Part shown: positions 1 through 11,039 of the stretch, piece after piece | Layout: each line of letters starts with the position of its first letter | Position numbering within the stretch: the first letter of the stretch is position 1 | Assembly: GCA_026545225.1 (NCBI GenBank) | Contig: CM048846.1 | Span: 83,035,270 to 83,099,269, forward strand | Length of the DNA stretch: 64,000 bases | Direction of reading: 5' to 3' | From: Cornus controversa | Lineage: Eukaryota; Streptophyta; Magnoliopsida; Cornales; Cornaceae | Position numbers and translations under genes: made by a program | The notes under the pieces: generated by a model | The model's database searches: none | The model's input: only the letters and a program-made list of their open reading frames with translations | What the model was told of the DNA's origin: nothing

Positions 1-346
1 TTTTGAGTCAGCTATAAAGCATGCCTAATTCCATTATTTATTCATTTAGTTTTTGTTTTTTTCACAAGAAATGAGAACCATATGAAAGAAGAAAAACTAG
101 GCGAGTTTTTTTTATCTTGCTTCTACCTAATTCCATTATTTATTCATTTAGCTTTTGTTTTTCTCACAAGGAAGGAGAACCAAATGAAAGAAGAAAAACA
201 AGGCGAGTTTTTTATCTTGCTTCTGGTAGATTCCTGGTTTCTTTATTCTCTATTTAATTATTTGATTTTATTTTTTGTCAAATCAGTCCTGGAATTGAAT
301 TTGCTAGTTGGGAAACATGACACTATAATAAATGTGAAATTTTTTG
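1..346 (+). repeat. Dispersed repeat R1 (copy 1), made of about 100-bp subunits
   Basis: Starts TTTTGAGTCAGCTATAAAGC and holds two subunits (about 27-125 and 126-225), each with CCTAATTCCATTATTTATTC, CTCACAAGGAA and AAGAAGAAAAACAAGGCGAG. The 94-aa ORF across it is a by-product. Other copies are at 8510-8925 and 19220-19668. This copy is broken after 346 by the MULE-like element. Confidence 0.8.
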
Positions 347-1245
347 ATAACACTTACACCTTCTAGTTTGCAAATTGATAATAAATACCCCATTCTATTA
401 ATCAAACTAACGGTTATTGCTGATGTCATCAAAATTTAATCTTAAAAGGACAATTATACCCTTAAAAATATTACAGCTGAAGTTGGCGGGACTCGGTTTC
501 AATGGCAGCTTCGACATTGGGATAGTAGTGACTAGTGGTTTAGCCGGAGTTGGGTCTTCTCGGTAGTGGTTTCAATGGTTAGTGTTGATGACGTAGGTGG
601 TGAAGCATAGTGAAGACAGAGGTGGGTGGTGGCTCGGCTGGAGGTGATGTTGTTACAGTTGAAGGTTTGAAGTGGGTCTGCTCACAATGATGGCTCATGG
701 TGGGGGAAGTGGGTATACACAACTGTTTGGGTGTTGCTTGAATAATGGTGGTGGAGTTGGTGGGTCTGACCGGCATTGGGTCTATTTGGCCGAGGTGATG
801 ATGGTAGTGGAGATATGGGTTTTCTAAGTGTGGCAGTGGAGGTGGTGGGTCTCGACTTCAATGGCAGCTCCGACATTGGGATGGTAGTGGCTAGTTGTTT
901 GGTTGGAGCTAGGTCTTCTCTGCAGTGGTTTCAATGGTGAGTGTTCATGGTGTAGGTGGTGAAGCTTGGTAGAGACGGAGGTGGGTAGTGGCTCAACTGG
1001 AGGTGATGTTGATACGGTTGAAGGTCTGAAGTGGGTCTATTCAAAGTGGTGGCTCATGATGTGGTATAATTGTCCTTCTAAGATTAAATTTTGATGATAT
1101 CAGCAATAATTGTTAGTTTGATTGAGATAAAGGGGTATTTGTTACCAATGTGCAAACTAGATGGGGTAAGTGTTATATGCCAATACACAGGGGAGATAAG
1201 TGTTATAAAGTCAATCTAGAAGAAGGTAAGTGTAATTTGCCCTTT
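347..1245. mobile_element. MULE-like TIR element with duplicated internal block
   Basis: Inverted repeats at 347-460 and 1063-1177 match over about 114 bp (TAGTTTGCA..., AAACTAAC, TCATCAAAATTTAATCTTA, GGACAATTATACC). The right arm continues to about 1245, where the outermost sequence read inward is GGGCAAATTACACTTACC; this part is missing on the left. The interior is GGT-rich and contains a partial tandem duplication of period about 359 (about 485-843 and 844-1062). No transposase: non-autonomous. Confidence 0.7.
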
Positions 1246-1620
1246 GAATAATTGCTCAAAAGCTTTCAAAACAAGACAACTTCTTCTACACACCAATTGG
1301 ACATTGTTTTATTAATTTTTTTGGAATTGATTAAAACAAAAAACAGTGTTGTCGGCAAGTAAAGTGTCAATTTAAAGGCAATTTAATCCATCAAAAAATA
1401 CTACAAATTAATTATAAAAATGTAATATTCCTTGAACCAAATTTTCTTGCCTAATAAATGTGGTGGTGGCAAATGTCAAGTAAAGGTGAGGTTTACATTA
1501 AATTATACATTATACATTCGAATGGTGATATGCAAGTCATGTGTTTGAAAAATATCACAAATTTGTATTTGCATATATTGGATGGTAATACTACTTAGTG
1601 ATGTGAACGTTACATTACAG
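1246..1620 (+). repeat. Dioxygenase-unit upstream block U1 (before copy A)
   Basis: Contains TAATTGCTCAAAAGCTTTC, CTACACACCAATTGGACATT and AAAAAATACTACAAATTAAT. The same block recurs at 27378-27840, 35534-35810 and 52965-53260, upstream of copies B, C and D, marking the duplicated genomic unit. Confidence 0.8.
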
Positions 1621-1749
1621 TTGAAACATATAATTTCTCAAGTCCTTTCTATTCTTTTTTATGTTCAAGCTCATGTGGCATCTTTTTGAAAAGTATCTTT
1701 TTATCCGAGAACCGAGCTCAATCTAGCTTATTTTTTGTCGGGTTGTGTA

Positions 1750-2020
1750 ACTTTTATTTTTCTCTTGAACTTTCGTGTAATACCCCACTCCAACACATGG
1801 TATGGTATTGTCTGCTTTGGGTCTGAGCCCGCACGGTTTTGCTCTTTGGTTTACCCCAAAAGGCCTCATACCATTTGAAGAGAACATACTACATATAAGC
1901 ACATCCCCTTTTTCACACCCAGGTAATGTGGGATTGAGCACCCTGTATCCTGTCAGTGTGGTAGCTCAGCCCAGTGTCTGTCTTCGCACCCGCCCACTCA
2001 CACCCGTCCACAAGGGTTAT
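1750..2020 (+). repeat. Dispersed plant repeat, unclassified
   Basis: Contains GGTTTACCCCAAAAGGCCTC followed by ATACCATTTGAAGAGAA and a GTGGGATTGAGC motif. From memory this phrase recurs widely in plant genomes as part of retroelement-derived repeats; I cannot see both ends here. The short ORFs on both strands are not genes. Confidence 0.45.
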
Positions 2021-2350
2021 TACATTTCGTTTCTTTAAAAAATAGAAATGCAATAATCAAGTTATGCATTATTCTAAAAAAATATGCAATAAAAGAAATA
2101 TAAAAATATGAAAATTAATTTAATAAAATTGCAATGAAATTTAAGGACAAGAGAAAAAAAATAATAAGAGAAAAATGTTAATGCACATGTATCATATATG
2201 AGTGCAAGAATAAATAAATAAATTAAGAAGAGAAAAAAAAATGGAGAGATATTTAGATATGTCATTATATATATATAATCTTTTACAATTGACGTACAAA
2301 CGCCAAAAAAGGCCCATACTTTAAAATTTGGTCCTCTGTCTTTCTCTCTC

Positions 2351-2899
2351 AGTCTCTCTCATTATACGTAGAGACAAACCACCTGCAAATCTCTTGTTGT
2401 CTACCTTTCTCACCCTCACTTTCTCGACCTTTCTCTATCGCGAATCGAGAAATTCTCTCTCCCTCTCTTTCTCTCAAACTATCTTTCTCTCTCAGTCTCT
2501 CTCATGAGGCAAACCACCTGCAAGTCTCTCGTTCTCTGCCTTTCTCACCCTCTCTTTCTCTACCTTCCTCTCTCGCGAATCGAGAAATTCTCTCTCCCTC
2601 TGTCTCTCTCAAACTATCTCTCTCTCTCTCAGTCTCTCTCATTATACGTAGAGACAAACCACCTGCAAGTCTCTCGTTCTCTACCTTTCTCACCCTCGCT
2701 TTCTCTACCTTTCTCTCTCGCGAATCGAGAAATTCTCTCTCCCTCTGTCTCTCTCAAACTTTCTTTCTCTCTCAGTCTCTCTCATTATACGTAGAGACAA
2801 ACCACCTGCAAGTCTCGTTCTCTACCTTTCTCCCCCTCGCTTTCTCTACCTTTCTCTCTCGCGAATCGAGAAATTCTCTCTCCCTCTCTTTCTCTCAAA
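2351..2899 (+). repeat. CT-rich minisatellite, four units of about 137-143 bp
   Basis: Units start with AGTCTCTCTC at 2351, 2494, 2631 and 2774. Each carries a GAGACAAACCACCTGCAAG core (the second is shortened), CTCGCGAATCGAGAAATTCT and a CTCTCAAAC end. One unit only is present at 36797-36924, upstream of dioxygenase C. Confidence 0.9.
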
Positions 2900-2924
2900 C
2901 CTAAGCCCATGTTCTGAAAGCCCA

Positions 2925-3420
2925 TCTATATATATATATATATTAACCACTCCTCTGTCTACATCCTAAGTCCCAACTCACGACTGCCGATCTGTATTTT
3001 GTGTTTGCTCTCTCTCTCTCTCTCTCGTGGCATGGGAGGATAGTGACGATGGCTTTGGCGAGATCGGAGCAGTGGCTTTGACGGGATCGGAGATTTTCCA
3101 GGTATTTCTACTTTTTATAATTTTGTATGAAATTTCTTTTGATGGAAATTTAGTTTTAGACAGATATGTGCATTGTGCATATGCGTGTGTGTGTAATATG
3201 TGTATGATAGATCTGTGCACGTGAGTGTTTTGTGTGTGTAATATCTGTATCTCTATACGAGTTTCGAGCCGAGCTCCAAAAGCTCGTGAACCTAACCAAG
3301 TCGAGCTCGAACACTTGAGGTTGGAGCTCGATTCGATCTTTTTTATTGCAGTCCTAATTGATTTGTATTTGAATATATTGAATAATAATACCACTTCAAT
3401 CAATCATGTGACTTGACATT
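2925..3420 (+). promoter_or_regulatory. Upstream module with (CT)n and short ORF, copy A
   Basis: Contains CCTAAGTCCCAACTCACGAC, a (CT)n tract, a 10-codon ORF at 3049-3081 (MALARSEQWL) and a possible splice donor at 3101/3102 (TTTTCCAG then GTATTT). The module recurs at 36236-36620 (partial), 36957-37440 and 54700-55200, about 0.9-1 kb before the ATG of A, C and D. It could be a promoter with a 5' leader exon or merely duplicated flank; transcription is not shown by sequence. Confidence 0.45.
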
Positions 3421-3840
3421 ACTATTGCGACATATAATTTCTCGTTACATTGATCTATCTTAAAATAACTCTCCAAGATGGTTGAGTTCAAATATAATTT
3501 AAAGACTAATGGTTACGTGCATCAGGTTTGCTTGGCATGCCTTTGTGTTTTGCGTTTCTATTTTTGTGTGAACAACTCTTTTTGTTAGTAGTTTTTTGAA
3601 TAGTAATTTTAGCACATCTCACAAAAAAAATGTGTTTTTTAAGTTATTTTTTTTATTTTTATTTTTTGTTTTTTATTTTAGAATACCAATTTCGATCCAA
3701 AATTTTAAAACATTTTGACACTATTAAAAACAAAAGGGGAGAACAAAAACAAAACGCCTCATCATTCTATTATTCAATTCGGCTGACCAATTATTGTTTT
3801 TTTTAACCTGGAAACAAGAAAGGGGGATAAAGAGTTGAAG

Positions 3841-3875
3841 GACTTCCGGAGACGCTCTACCATTGAGCTACCCGC
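3841..3875 (-). other. tRNA 5'-half-like sequence, antisense, before dioxygenase A
   Basis: On the minus strand it begins GCGGGTAGCTCAATGGTAGA; GCTC and GAGC could pair as a D arm around AATGGTA, and it carries a box-A-like TAGCTCAATGG. No anticodon arm, T arm or box B follows, so it is not a tRNA gene. Copies lie at 28357-28380 (degraded), 37911-37944 and 55714-55748. Confidence 0.4.
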
Positions 3876-3974
3876 TATCCTCGCTGACGAATTCGACTTT
3901 TCTATCATTCTCCTTATCAAAAATATAAGAAGAGAGATTAGCTATTAGGAATTAAGTGTGACAAGTTTAGCGCA

Positions 3975-4865
3975 ATGGAGACTAAAGAGGTCAGGATAAG
4001 GGACTTAGGTGGTTCACTCACCGTTGATAATGTGCAAGCACTTGCTTCCAAGAACCCCAAGGACATTCCCAACCGCTATATTCGGCCGGAGGTTGAGCTT
4101 GATGAAGTTTCCATCGACGAGTCTCTACAAATTCCGGTCATCGACATGAGCAAACTCTCTGGTGACAATGATGAATTAGCAAAACTTCATCATGCATGTA
4201 AAGACTGGGGTTTCTTTCAGGTATATATATATATATATATCACACTTTTGTTCACAATCCATTAGCCCAATGCTTCTTAATCAGTCAATTAGATATTGAA
4301 TCACACCGTTTTGTTTTCCCTAAAACTTAAAATTCTTATGAGACACTTAAGTGTGTTGGCAAAACAGTTGATCAATCATGGAGTATCAGAAGCAATTGAG
4401 GAAATGAAAATGGTGACTGAGGAGTTTTTTAAGCTGCCTTTTGAAGAGAAAATGGCCTATGCAAAGCCACCAAACAGAATGGAAGGATATGGACAAGCCT
4501 TTGTTGTGTCTGAAGATCAAAAGCTTGACTGGGGTGACATGCTCTTCCTTTTACTGCTACCAATCTCCCAAAGAAATATGAGCTTCTGGCCTAAAACTCC
4601 CACTTCTTTCAGGTAAACTTTTTAAACTCTTAACAAACTTTTAGTTTTTCAAAGACCTAGAGTTTTATCTTTACCTATTCTTTTATTAAACTCTTGGACA
4701 TCTGAACATTAATTCCAAACTTCATAATAGAGTATTAATCAGCTAATAAACACTTAAATGAAATTAGGTGCTGAATTTCTAAGAAACCAATCATACTATA
4801 ATTGCATCCAAAATATAATGAAATTTTGTTCGAAATTCATTGCATGATGAAGTTTTTTCTACATG

Positions 4866-4912
<47 letters not shown>

Positions 4913-5931
4913 CAGATCAACCTTGGAGAATTACTCATCAGAGCTGAACAAAGTATCAATCAGGCTTTTCAACTTGATGGGTAAAAACCTTGGGATCGAC
5001 CACGAGAAATTCTCAAGCATGTTTGAGGATTGCATACAAGGAATAAGAATGAACTACTATCCACCTTGTGTGCATGCAAATAAGGTTATGGGTCTCACAC
5101 CACATTCGGACGCAACGGGACTGACCTTGCTGGTTCAACTCAATGAAGTTCAAGGACTGCAGATCAAGAAAAACTCAAAATGGGTACCAGTTAAACCTGT
5201 TCATGGTTCAATGATCGTCAACATTGGCGATGTTATAGAGGTAATTAGAACATAATACAGGAACTCTATGTTGCATGCATTACAAGCAAGAAAAGGGTTG
5301 ATGTTGTTCATCTTTTTCATTGAAAATTACAAAAAACAGTTGGACCAGTAAACTAAACCAAACTGGCTGGTCAGTTTAGTCTGATTTTTTAACGGTTTGA
5401 TTCGGTCCCAGTTCCAAGAACATGGAACCAATTAAACATAAACGATTCGATTCTGATTCGAAATCCTATAGGACCAAATCCAACACCGTGATATAACACA
5501 TGATGAAATATTTTATATATTTCATTTTAGTCCAGAATTATATAATCGAACCAAACCTTATAATCGAACTAAACCATTCCCTCCCCTCCGATTTTTATTG
5601 GTTCTAAAATACTGTTAAACTTGTTCCATACAAACAATGTGCGCGCACCCTAATATTGAACACTTTTATCTTGATTTGAGTGCAGATAATGAGCAATGGA
5701 GAATACAGTAGCATTGAGCACAGAGCCATTGTGAACTCAGAGAAAGAACGTCTTTCGATTGCTGCATTTCACAGTCCAAACATTAGGGCCATGGTTGGTC
5801 CATTGCCAGATCTCGTGAAGGAGAGTGGACCAAATTACAAGTCATTGAGCAATGAGGAGTTTGTGAGATTGATGATAAGCAGCAAACTTGATGGTAAAAG
5901 CCTATTGAATCATATGAAAGTTAGGCAGTGA
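3975..5931 (+). CDS. SRG1-like 2-oxoglutarate/Fe(II) dioxygenase, copy A (intact)
   Basis: Four exons: 3975-4220, 4368-4612, 4916-5240 and 5686-5931, all with GT-AG introns, sum to 1062 nt (353 aa plus TGA), the normal length for the plant DOXC/SRG1-like family. Residues 1-82 hold the N-terminal DIOX_N start, ending in the conserved DWGFFQ. Exon 2 has the family signature GYGQAFVVSEDQKLDW. The iron triad is H227 and D229 (PHSDATGLT) with H284 (SIEHRAIVN); the 2-oxoglutarate-binding pair is R294 and S296 (ERLSIAAF). Such soluble cytosolic enzymes hydroxylate, demethylate or desaturate small specialised metabolites using O2 and 2-oxoglutarate; the substrate cannot be read from sequence. The start is the first ATG of an ORF conserved in all four copies. 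Intron 2 contains a long (AT)n tract. A (CT)n leader module lies about 0.9 kb upstream. Confidence 0.93.
4869..4911. repeat. (AT)n microsatellite in intron 2 of dioxygenase A
   Basis: About 43 bp of alternating AT directly before the TTTCAG acceptor of exon 3. It is longer in copy B (about 29240-29291) and reduced to a few repeats in C and D. Confidence 0.95.
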
Positions 5932-6863
5932 AAGGAAAATGTGCTTGACTAGCCAAGAATTTAATCTGTTCAACTTGATTCTCCATGTGTTTATCAGCAG
6001 CATAGCTTCACAATCTGCGTGACAAATTGCTTAAAATCATGCACTTTAAATAATATTAACTTTTTCGGTAAGATGTTTTCACTTGATTATGTCATGCTTG
6101 CTTTGTTAATTTCTGATCCACTTATGAAGATCACTTAATTTGTATCATTCCTGATTTTTGTGTGATTTTATTTATTTATTCCAAGGAAGTTTAAAAAAAA
6201 TTCTCATGCTTCACTTTTGATTTTGCTATGTTGAATTCTGACTTCATTTGCAACTTTTTCCCAATTTATCTTCCAGTTCTCGGTTCTTTGTTGCTCTAAT
6301 TAGATTCTGAATGTGTCAATATGATAATAAACTGCACGTGCAGGATGCAAACTTAAAATTTTCTGGCTATGTCTTACACAGGTTGTATTCTTTTGTGAAG
6401 GAAAAAAAAAAGGTTGTATTCTTTTTGCTGAATTTTGAAAAATGGGATTTGATAGTTGACAGGATTTGGAAACTAATGAAATGAAAATAATGTAATTATG
6501 TAGCCCATTCAGGGACGAAAATGGACTGTTTGTCTTCTGTCCTTTTTTTCCCCTCGTCTGGTCTATTGAAGATCTAAAACTGGGAGAAGATAATTGATTA
6601 CCAAAATGAGAGTTTTTGTTTTTTGATAAGGCAATAAAGAAATTTATTAATATGAACCATAAATTCATACAATCAGTTTCTACAGCTCTTCTCATCCTTA
6701 AAGGAAGAGCGTCTAAGTTATTCACTTCTCAGTAATACTAACATTGAATCCAAATGATCTCAAACTTTGATCATAGGCTTGAAATTAGTCAGACTATGAA
6801 TTACTAATATGTAGATTTGTGAGGGAGAGAGATCTACTGGACATCTGCTCTTATCATTCAGCA
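5932..6863. other. 3' flank of dioxygenase A, no gene seen
   Basis: AT-rich sequence; the 141-codon open frame on the minus strand (6300-6725) has no recognisable motif and is not called. Confidence 0.5.
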
Positions 6864-7359
6864 TGTTGCAGTAATCTACCAGACTAGGGAGTCCAACGGG
6901 TTCGTTAAATCCCGTGATCTGGGATGGTATTCTCAAATGTTGTAGGTCGATTGAGTCCAGCGGTATTTTAACCTAAATAATATTTCAAAATCTCCAGATC
7001 TTAGGAATCGTGTCTTACTCTTCCTGAAATCTCGTGTAAAAAACACAACCTTAAAGAAATTAAGAAATTTGATTCTTGATTGTCGTATCTGAAGATTTCC
7101 CATTCCTCTCAGAAATCTTTGCAAACTCTTACTGTGTTTATTGCACGATGATGCTTTTTGCTTTACCTGTATTCTTGATGCAGATTTCTTTGTCTGGTGG
7201 TTCCCTGCCTGTTTATGCACAATTGAGTTGCCATACACTATTATATTAGTATATCCAATAGGTCATATTAGTCACTAAACCCATTGGATGCCAAGTATTT
7301 CACACACACACATGTATATATGCTGCATCTTCTGCATGGCTTTTCTTCATGTTGCATGT

Positions 7360-7398
<39 letters not shown>

Positions 7399-7990
7399 AT
7401 CTGTTTCTATATATTGATATATTGATATTCTTTTGTATCTCTTTTCTGGATATAAACCAGTATGGGCTTGATACTGCCGAGTTTACATACAACCCTTCGG
7501 AGACAAACAGGTTGCAAGCAGTGGCACAGCCGGCAGAAGAAAGTAGTAGTCGATGCAGCATCATGTGATGATCATCTGAGTTATGCTCAAATTTGAAATT
7601 GGCTCAGTTCTGGAAGCTGATTTTTATTCTACAGGTGTTAGAAACATTGTATTTTCAGATAACAATTTCTTTCCTTTTTGACAAGCTTGTGTACGAAACA
7701 CGCCTTTCAGGATCTCCCTACTCATTGGTCTCTTCTCAAATTGACGTTGTTTCTACCATTAAATCCATTGCCATATATGGTGTGAAAAATTGTATGCCAC
7801 ATTCGGGTTTTTCATGGAGCTGACAATGAGTTACAGATTTTGTATGAAGCTGTGAGTTGCATTTGGCTGGCTTAAAACAAGGAAATCACAAGTTTCATGG
7901 ATTAATTGAGTTTGTGAGATATGTTGTTCATGTAATGAGATTTTGAGTTATACATGGTTAAATTGAGTTTGTTATATATATATATATATA
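6864..7990 (+). repeat. Duplicated block carrying the CAAX exon, copy 1
   Basis: From TGTTGCAGTAATCTACCAGA to the (TA)n near 7985 this block matches 13188-13922 continued at 18663-18990. It includes the CAAX exon, a (CT)n tract at about 7362-7396 that is much shorter in copy 2, and the uninterrupted sequence CAGATAACAATTTCTTTC, the empty site for the LTR element. Confidence 0.85.
7445..7568 (+). pseudogene. Isolated terminal exon ending in a CAAX box (copy 1)
   Basis: After a pyrimidine-rich tract and a good acceptor (ATAAACCAG, just before 7461) the frame reads YGLDTAEFTYNPSE, continues through QPAEESSS and ends RCSIM followed by TGA. CSIM is a farnesylation-type CAAX box, so the parent protein was probably prenylated and membrane-attached. 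I do not recognise the parent family and see no upstream exons, so this looks like a fragment carried in a duplicated block. A near-identical copy is at 13720-13827; differences between them include several synonymous changes, suggesting past coding constraint. Confidence 0.5.
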
Positions 7991-8084
7991 GAATTAGGCA
8001 TGCTTTCATTTGGTTCTTATTCCTTGTGAGAAAAAAACCTAAATGAATAACTAATGGAATTAGGCATGCTTTATAGTTGACTCA

Positions 8085-8570
8085 AAACAGGTTTGCAAAT
8101 ATATATATTGCAACTTGCATATTAGTATAATTATAGAAGAGATCTAAGGGAGACTCAACATAACTGATAGCGAACAAACATAATGAAATGGGAGAAAACA
8201 AAATAAATTTCATATCAACAGAAACTGAAATAACCAATAAACAATATATATATATATATATAAACAAAAACTAAATGAATAAATAATGGAATTAGGTATG
8301 CTTTATAGCTGACTCAAAACAGGTTTGCAAATATATATATTGCAACTTGCATATTAGTATAATTATAGAAGAGATCTAAGGGAGACTCAACATAACTGAT
8401 AGCGAACCAACATAATGAAATGGGAGAAAACAAAATAAATTTCATATCAACAGAAACTGAAATAATTATACTAATATGCAAGTTGCAATATATATATTTG
8501 CAAACCTGTTTTGAGTCAGCTATAAAGCATGCCTAATTCCATTATTTATTAATTTAGTTTTTGTTTTTCT
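8085..8570. repeat. Direct and inverted duplication at the edge of repeat R1
   Basis: A minus-oriented segment (GACTCAAAACAGGTTTGCAA ... GAAACTGAAATAA) occurs twice in direct order at about 8079-8246 and 8311-8465. Then 8462-8570 is the reverse complement of about 8260-8367, giving a hairpin with arms of about 108 bp and a loop of about 95 bp. The same sequence in + orientation is at 19050-19260. Confidence 0.75.
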
Positions 8571-8925
8571 CACAAGGAATAAGAACCAAGTGAAAGCATT
8601 CCTAATTCCGTTATTTATTCATTTAGTTTTTATTTTTTTCACAAGAAATGACAACCATATGAAAGAAGAAAAACTAGGCGAGTTTTTTTTATCTTGCTTC
8701 TACCTAATTCCATTATTTATTCATTAGCTTTTGTTTTTCTCACAAGGAAGGAGAACCAAATGAAAGAAGAAAAACAAGGCGAGTTTTTTATCTTGCTTCT
8801 GGTAGATTCGTGGTTTCTTTATTCTCTATTTAATTATTGATTTTATTTTTGTCAAATCAGTCCCGGAATTGAATTTGCAAGTTGAGAAACATGACACCAT
8901 AATAAACGTGGAATTTTATGATACT
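8510..8925 (+). repeat. Dispersed repeat R1 (copy 2)
   Basis: Starts TTTTGAGTCAGCTATAAAGC and has about three of the 100-bp subunits seen at 1-346, ending GGAATTTTATGATACTTC. It lacks the MULE insertion of copy 1. Confidence 0.8.
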
Positions 8926-8999
8926 TCTCTCTGCTTTTCTTTTTGTGAAGTTGTGACCCAAATAATTTTTGTGACCTGTTTTGTCTTGTGGGTTGTGAA

Positions 9000-11039
9000 T
9001 CCGAATTTAGCTACGCCACATTCGCCGGAGCTTCTTCCGGTGCCTTTACTAGTGACACGCCAGAAATTGTCGTGTTTTCATTAGTGCTTCACCAATCATC
9101 CTCTCTAGTCGTGAATTATCCTTTCTGATCGCCTCTCTGATCATACTTACTTTGAGAGGGAAAGGCAAGATTGTTTTTTCAATTATTTTCAGTCGGACTA
9201 GAACCACGTCACATCAAACCGAGCAAACCCAACCCGACCGGTTTAAACCAAAAAAAAAAAAAAATAGTTTCATGGCCCTGCATCTATGGAACGCTCTAAG
9301 GTCTCTCAACATATCACTATTATTCTTGATGGGCCTAATTACTCTTCATGGGCTCCGACAATGGCAAGCTTTTTGAAGGGCCGTAAGCTTTGATGTTTTA
9401 TAATTAGTACTATTATTGAACCCAAAAAAGAAGAATCTAAAACCAACGATAAATATACAGAACCATTTGATGAGTGGGGTAGCAAAAACCATCAAGTTAT
9501 CACATGGTTCCATAATACCTCAATTTCATCTATTGTCCTCCAATTTGGTTGTTCGAATATTGCAAAAGTGGTCTAGGACTTTCTTCAGAACATGTACACC
9601 ATTACTGATCTGGCTCATCAATTTTAACTCCAGAGGACTCTTCATTGTACTCTTCAGAAGCATGGTCAATCTATCTATAGCTTTCTCTCTGAAATGTATT
9701 TTGTTTGGGATCAGTTAACTTTTTCAGAACCTACATGGAATTGTTCTATGGATATCCAGAAGTTCACTACTTACAGAGATTAGTAAAGGCTGATAACATT
9801 TTCATGGCTCTCACTGATAATTTGAATCCGTTCGAGCCTCTCTTCTACACAGGCATCCACTTCCCACTATAGAAAGTGTTGTCTCTGAGTTTCTATCAGA
9901 GAAAACTCGTCTTGGTACTCTTCAATCTCAGAATCTCCCATCACAGACCACTGATACAATTCTTACTACACCCTACCACAGGGTCAGTCAATCCTCGTCT
10001 AAGTTTTCTTCTCAGCCAGGTTGTACTTACTGTCATGATCATCATCATGCCCTTCTGAACTACCCTATTAGAGTTTGCAAATTTTGTTACAAGAAAGGAC
10101 CCGATCATTATCAGAGAGATTGATTCAAGCATCTTTACAAAACCACCTCCCGTAATGCTAAACCTATGTCTAGTCACTCATTTGTCATGGCTATTATAGC
10201 TGAATGATCTTTTTTGCCAGATTCCACATCATCTGTCTTTACTAATGATCAAGGGATCTACTCCAACAACTCCTCTCCACTTCTGGCACTCACTTTACTG
10301 CTATGTCTATTACTTCAGGTAACTCTTCTTGGTTTTTTTATTCTACCTCTTGTAATCACATGACTTCTGATTCCACAATCTTCACCTCCCAAAATTCTAC
10401 TACTTGCACCCCTCTTATTACCACCGCTGATGGATATCATATGAAAGTAAATCATACAGAAAAAGTATCCACCACCAGTGTCACGCTTTCTGAGACCTTT
10501 CGCATACCTGAACTTACTCTTAATTTTATCTCAGTTGGTCAAATATGTGAACTTGGACTTAATGTTCTTTTTTCTTCTTCTGGTTGTTCTGTACAGGATC
10601 CTCAAATAAAACAGATCCTTGGAATAGGCCATACAGTTGGAAGACTATTTGAGCTCGTCAATCTTCATCTTCCTTCTCATCATTCTTCTATTGTTACCTC
10701 TACCTCTATAACTCATTCTTTCAACCTTTGGCATTCAAGACTAGGGCATGTTTCTGTTGGGCGCCTTCGCTCTTTAGTGACCACTGGTCTATTAAGGTCT
10801 GTCAAAAATGATGATGTCACTTGTTTGCATTGTTAACTTGAACATTTTGTCATTTTCATATCTGTTGATGATATGATAATTACCAGAGATGATCTTAACG
10901 GTATTTCTACTCTCAAACAATCTCTTAGTTATCATTTTGAGATGAAGGATCTTAGACACCGAGCTATTTCTTGGGTCTTGAGATTTATTCTGATTCCAGT
11001 GGTTATTATATCTCACAAGCCAAGTGTTATCCAAGAATT
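9000..11039 (+). pseudogene. Ty1/copia gag-pol relic with large internal deletion
   Basis: Broken frames read, in order: a copia gag start with NYSSWAPTMASFLKGR in shifted frames (about 9290-9380); gag helical region to about 9780; a zinc knuckle CKFCYKKGPDHYQRD where the next Cys codon is TGA (about 10076-10123); protease/pre-integrase region 10303-10836 with LWHSRLGHVS and the start of the HC-type integrase zinc motif (TCLHC). It then jumps at about 10840 to the reverse transcriptase core SVDDMIIT and HFEMKDL (10861-10960). Integrase and the N-terminal half of RT are deleted. Frameshifts and stops occur throughout. No LTRs could be identified. Confidence 0.85.

Noticed and set aside
82-366. 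94-aa ORF on the + strand
   Set aside because: It lies within the 100-bp subunits of dispersed repeat R1 and is not kept open in the same way in the other copies.
2502-2794. Arg/Glu-rich and Leu/Ser-rich ORFs on both strands
   Set aside because: Both come from translating the CT-rich minisatellite; composition artefacts.
3841-3875. A tRNA gene
   Set aside because: Only a 5'-half-like sequence is present; no anticodon arm, T arm or box B.
6300-6725. 141-aa minus-strand ORF
   Set aside because: No recognisable motif, AT-rich, with the look of a chance open frame in the 3' flank of dioxygenase A.
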